Positions 63,198 through 64,000 of a stretch of 64,000 bases of DNA are shown one piece after another; the stretch's first letter is position 1, and every line of letters starts with the position of its first letter. The position numbers and the translations under genes are program-made. The DNA is from Zopfochytrium polystomum. Its lineage: Eukaryota > Chytridiomycota > Chytridiomycetes > Chytridiales > Chytridiaceae. The notes below the pieces were generated by a model. The model worked only from the letters and a program-made list of their open reading frames with translations, made no database searches and was not told the origin of the DNA. The DNA lies in NCBI GenBank assembly GCA_025765615.1, contig JAIVFJ010000104.1, positions 161,366 through 225,365 of the forward strand. The letters are read 5' to 3'.

Positions 63198-63981
63198 TCA
63201 CGGGCAGGCCGAGGAGCGACGGCGCCAGCAGTTGTTGTTGTTGCTACGTGCTGTCGACTGTCGGCAGTAGCTGGTGCGGGGGGTAACCCCGCGAGTCCCC
63301 TCCCCGCCTCCTTCATCGCCCTCCTCCCCGCCACGCGGCCTGTCCCACCGCTGCTCCCCTCCTCCTCTTTCACCTTGGCGACCTTCTCCTTCCGCTCTCC
63401 CGCATCGCCGCCCCCGCCCCCGCCCTGGTCCAACCGCACTTTTCGATGCAATCGGATCGATCGGGTCGTCCCGGCGCTGCTGCCGCGGTTGGCGCTCCAT
63501 CGGCGCCCCTTCGAGCAGCCGCAGCCGCCGCCGCCCCGCCTTTCGTTCTGCGGCCCAGCGCGCAACGTTAACGATCAGCGGCAGGCTGGCGCGTTTTCGC
63601 TGCTGTTGGCCTCTCCGGTATGACTGCAGCTTTATCGCCGCATTAATGGGCTGAAGGCGGCTTCGATCGCCGCCGGACTGTCCTCCAGAGCCAGGGCTCG
63701 AGAAGGCGCCCGCGTTCTCACCGCATCGTACTCTACGCTTCCGCGTCGCCGTCACCGCCTCGCAATCCTCCCTCAATCGCAAAAACGCAACCGCGCTCGA
63801 TTCTCCGTCGCCCTCCGATTCCTGGGCCTTTCGTCCTTTCGTCGTTGCCGCCGCTCTGACCGCCGCCGTCGTCGTCATCGTCTACCTTACCCCGATCGCG
63901 ATGCCGCCGCTCGAAATGCTCGGCCACGCCCTCAAACGTGTTGCTGCGATCTGCTCTTTCTTTGATTGCCGCCGCCGCCAT
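63198..63981 (-). CDS. Probable gene with an IQ motif, partial
   Basis: Two minus-strand frames look like one spliced gene. The first (ATG 63981) reads MAAAAIKERADRSNTFEGVAEHF-type sequence, given in part as RSNTFEGVAEHFERRHRDRG, then meets donor-like GTAAGG at 63890. The second (to 63198) contains NAAIKLQSYRRGQQQRKR at about 63644-63590, a textbook IQ motif (LQxxxRGxxxR), the calmodulin-binding element of myosins and other proteins, followed by SLPLIVNVARWAAERKAG. At least two donor/acceptor pairs keep the frame, so the exact intron is open. The C-terminal 100 residues are Gly/Arg/Glu-rich and doubtful. The gene may extend beyond the window. A + strand frame with a hydrophobic stretch overlaps it. 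Confidence 0.4.
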
Positions 63982-64000
63982 CGCGCTCGAGTACAGCTAC

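Noticed and set aside
62769..63623. + strand gene of 284 codons at the right edge, spliced to a downstream membrane segment
   Set aside because: The one good donor (GTATGA at 63618) and acceptor (before 63689) do not keep the hydrophobic frame open; the minus-strand IQ reading is better supported.

Overview
This is a window of a repeat-rich nuclear eukaryotic genome. It has spliceosomal GT-AG introns, no operons or Shine-Dalgarno sites, many Ty1/copia LTR retrotransposons and only a few host genes. The best identified host gene encodes NCA2, a mitochondrial protein known mainly from fungi and plants. Together with compact genes and short introns this suggests a fungus, perhaps an early-diverging lineage, but the species cannot be fixed from the sequence.

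Layout. 1-19,860 is a nest of copia elements on the + strand. An old element (E1; gag 431-1365, integrase 14911-15814, RT/RNase H 16939-18420) is interrupted by element A1 (1366-14910). A1 is interrupted by element B1 (2304-10445, duplication GTAAC), and B1 by a solo LTR-C (8718-9854, duplication ATTAC). Another solo LTR-C (15815-16933, duplication GCCAT) lies in E1. 19,861-22,685 is mostly unrecognised intergenic sequence. 22,686-30,542 is a GC-rich gene island: a large orphan gene (-), NCA2 (-) and mediator subunit MED4 (+, four exons). NCA2 and MED4 are head to head, 58 bp apart. 30,543-33,860 holds a piggyBac-like transposase remnant carrying a solo LTR-A, an LTR-D piece and unrecognised sequence. 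33,861-48,109 is a mosaic of broken A, B and C elements. 48,910-57,031 is a nearly intact minus-strand element, C1, with paired 1,243-bp LTRs and a 1,319-codon pol frame. 57,253-61,806 is a truncated element with an LTR-D. 61,807-62,460 is a Ty3/gypsy integrase remnant. From about 62,750 the GC content rises again and a second gene island begins, with a probable minus-strand gene carrying an IQ motif.

Most striking observation. In families A and B, the 14 nt directly after the 5' LTR (the primer-binding position) are a perfect reverse complement of a 14-nt segment inside the same LTR. The two families differ at two positions, and both differences are compensated on the other side. No CCA-type tRNA primer match is evident. 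This is the signature expected of self-primed reverse transcription, described for Tf1 of fission yeast (Ty3/gypsy superfamily), here in Ty1/copia-type elements. Family C shows a shorter 8-nt version placed just downstream of a TATA-like motif.

How the parts relate. The retrotransposons supply their own gag, protease, integrase, RT and RNase H; most copies are decayed, and C1 is the youngest. The host genes lie only in the GC-rich islands. No rRNA genes, CRISPR arrays or convincing intact tRNA genes were seen.
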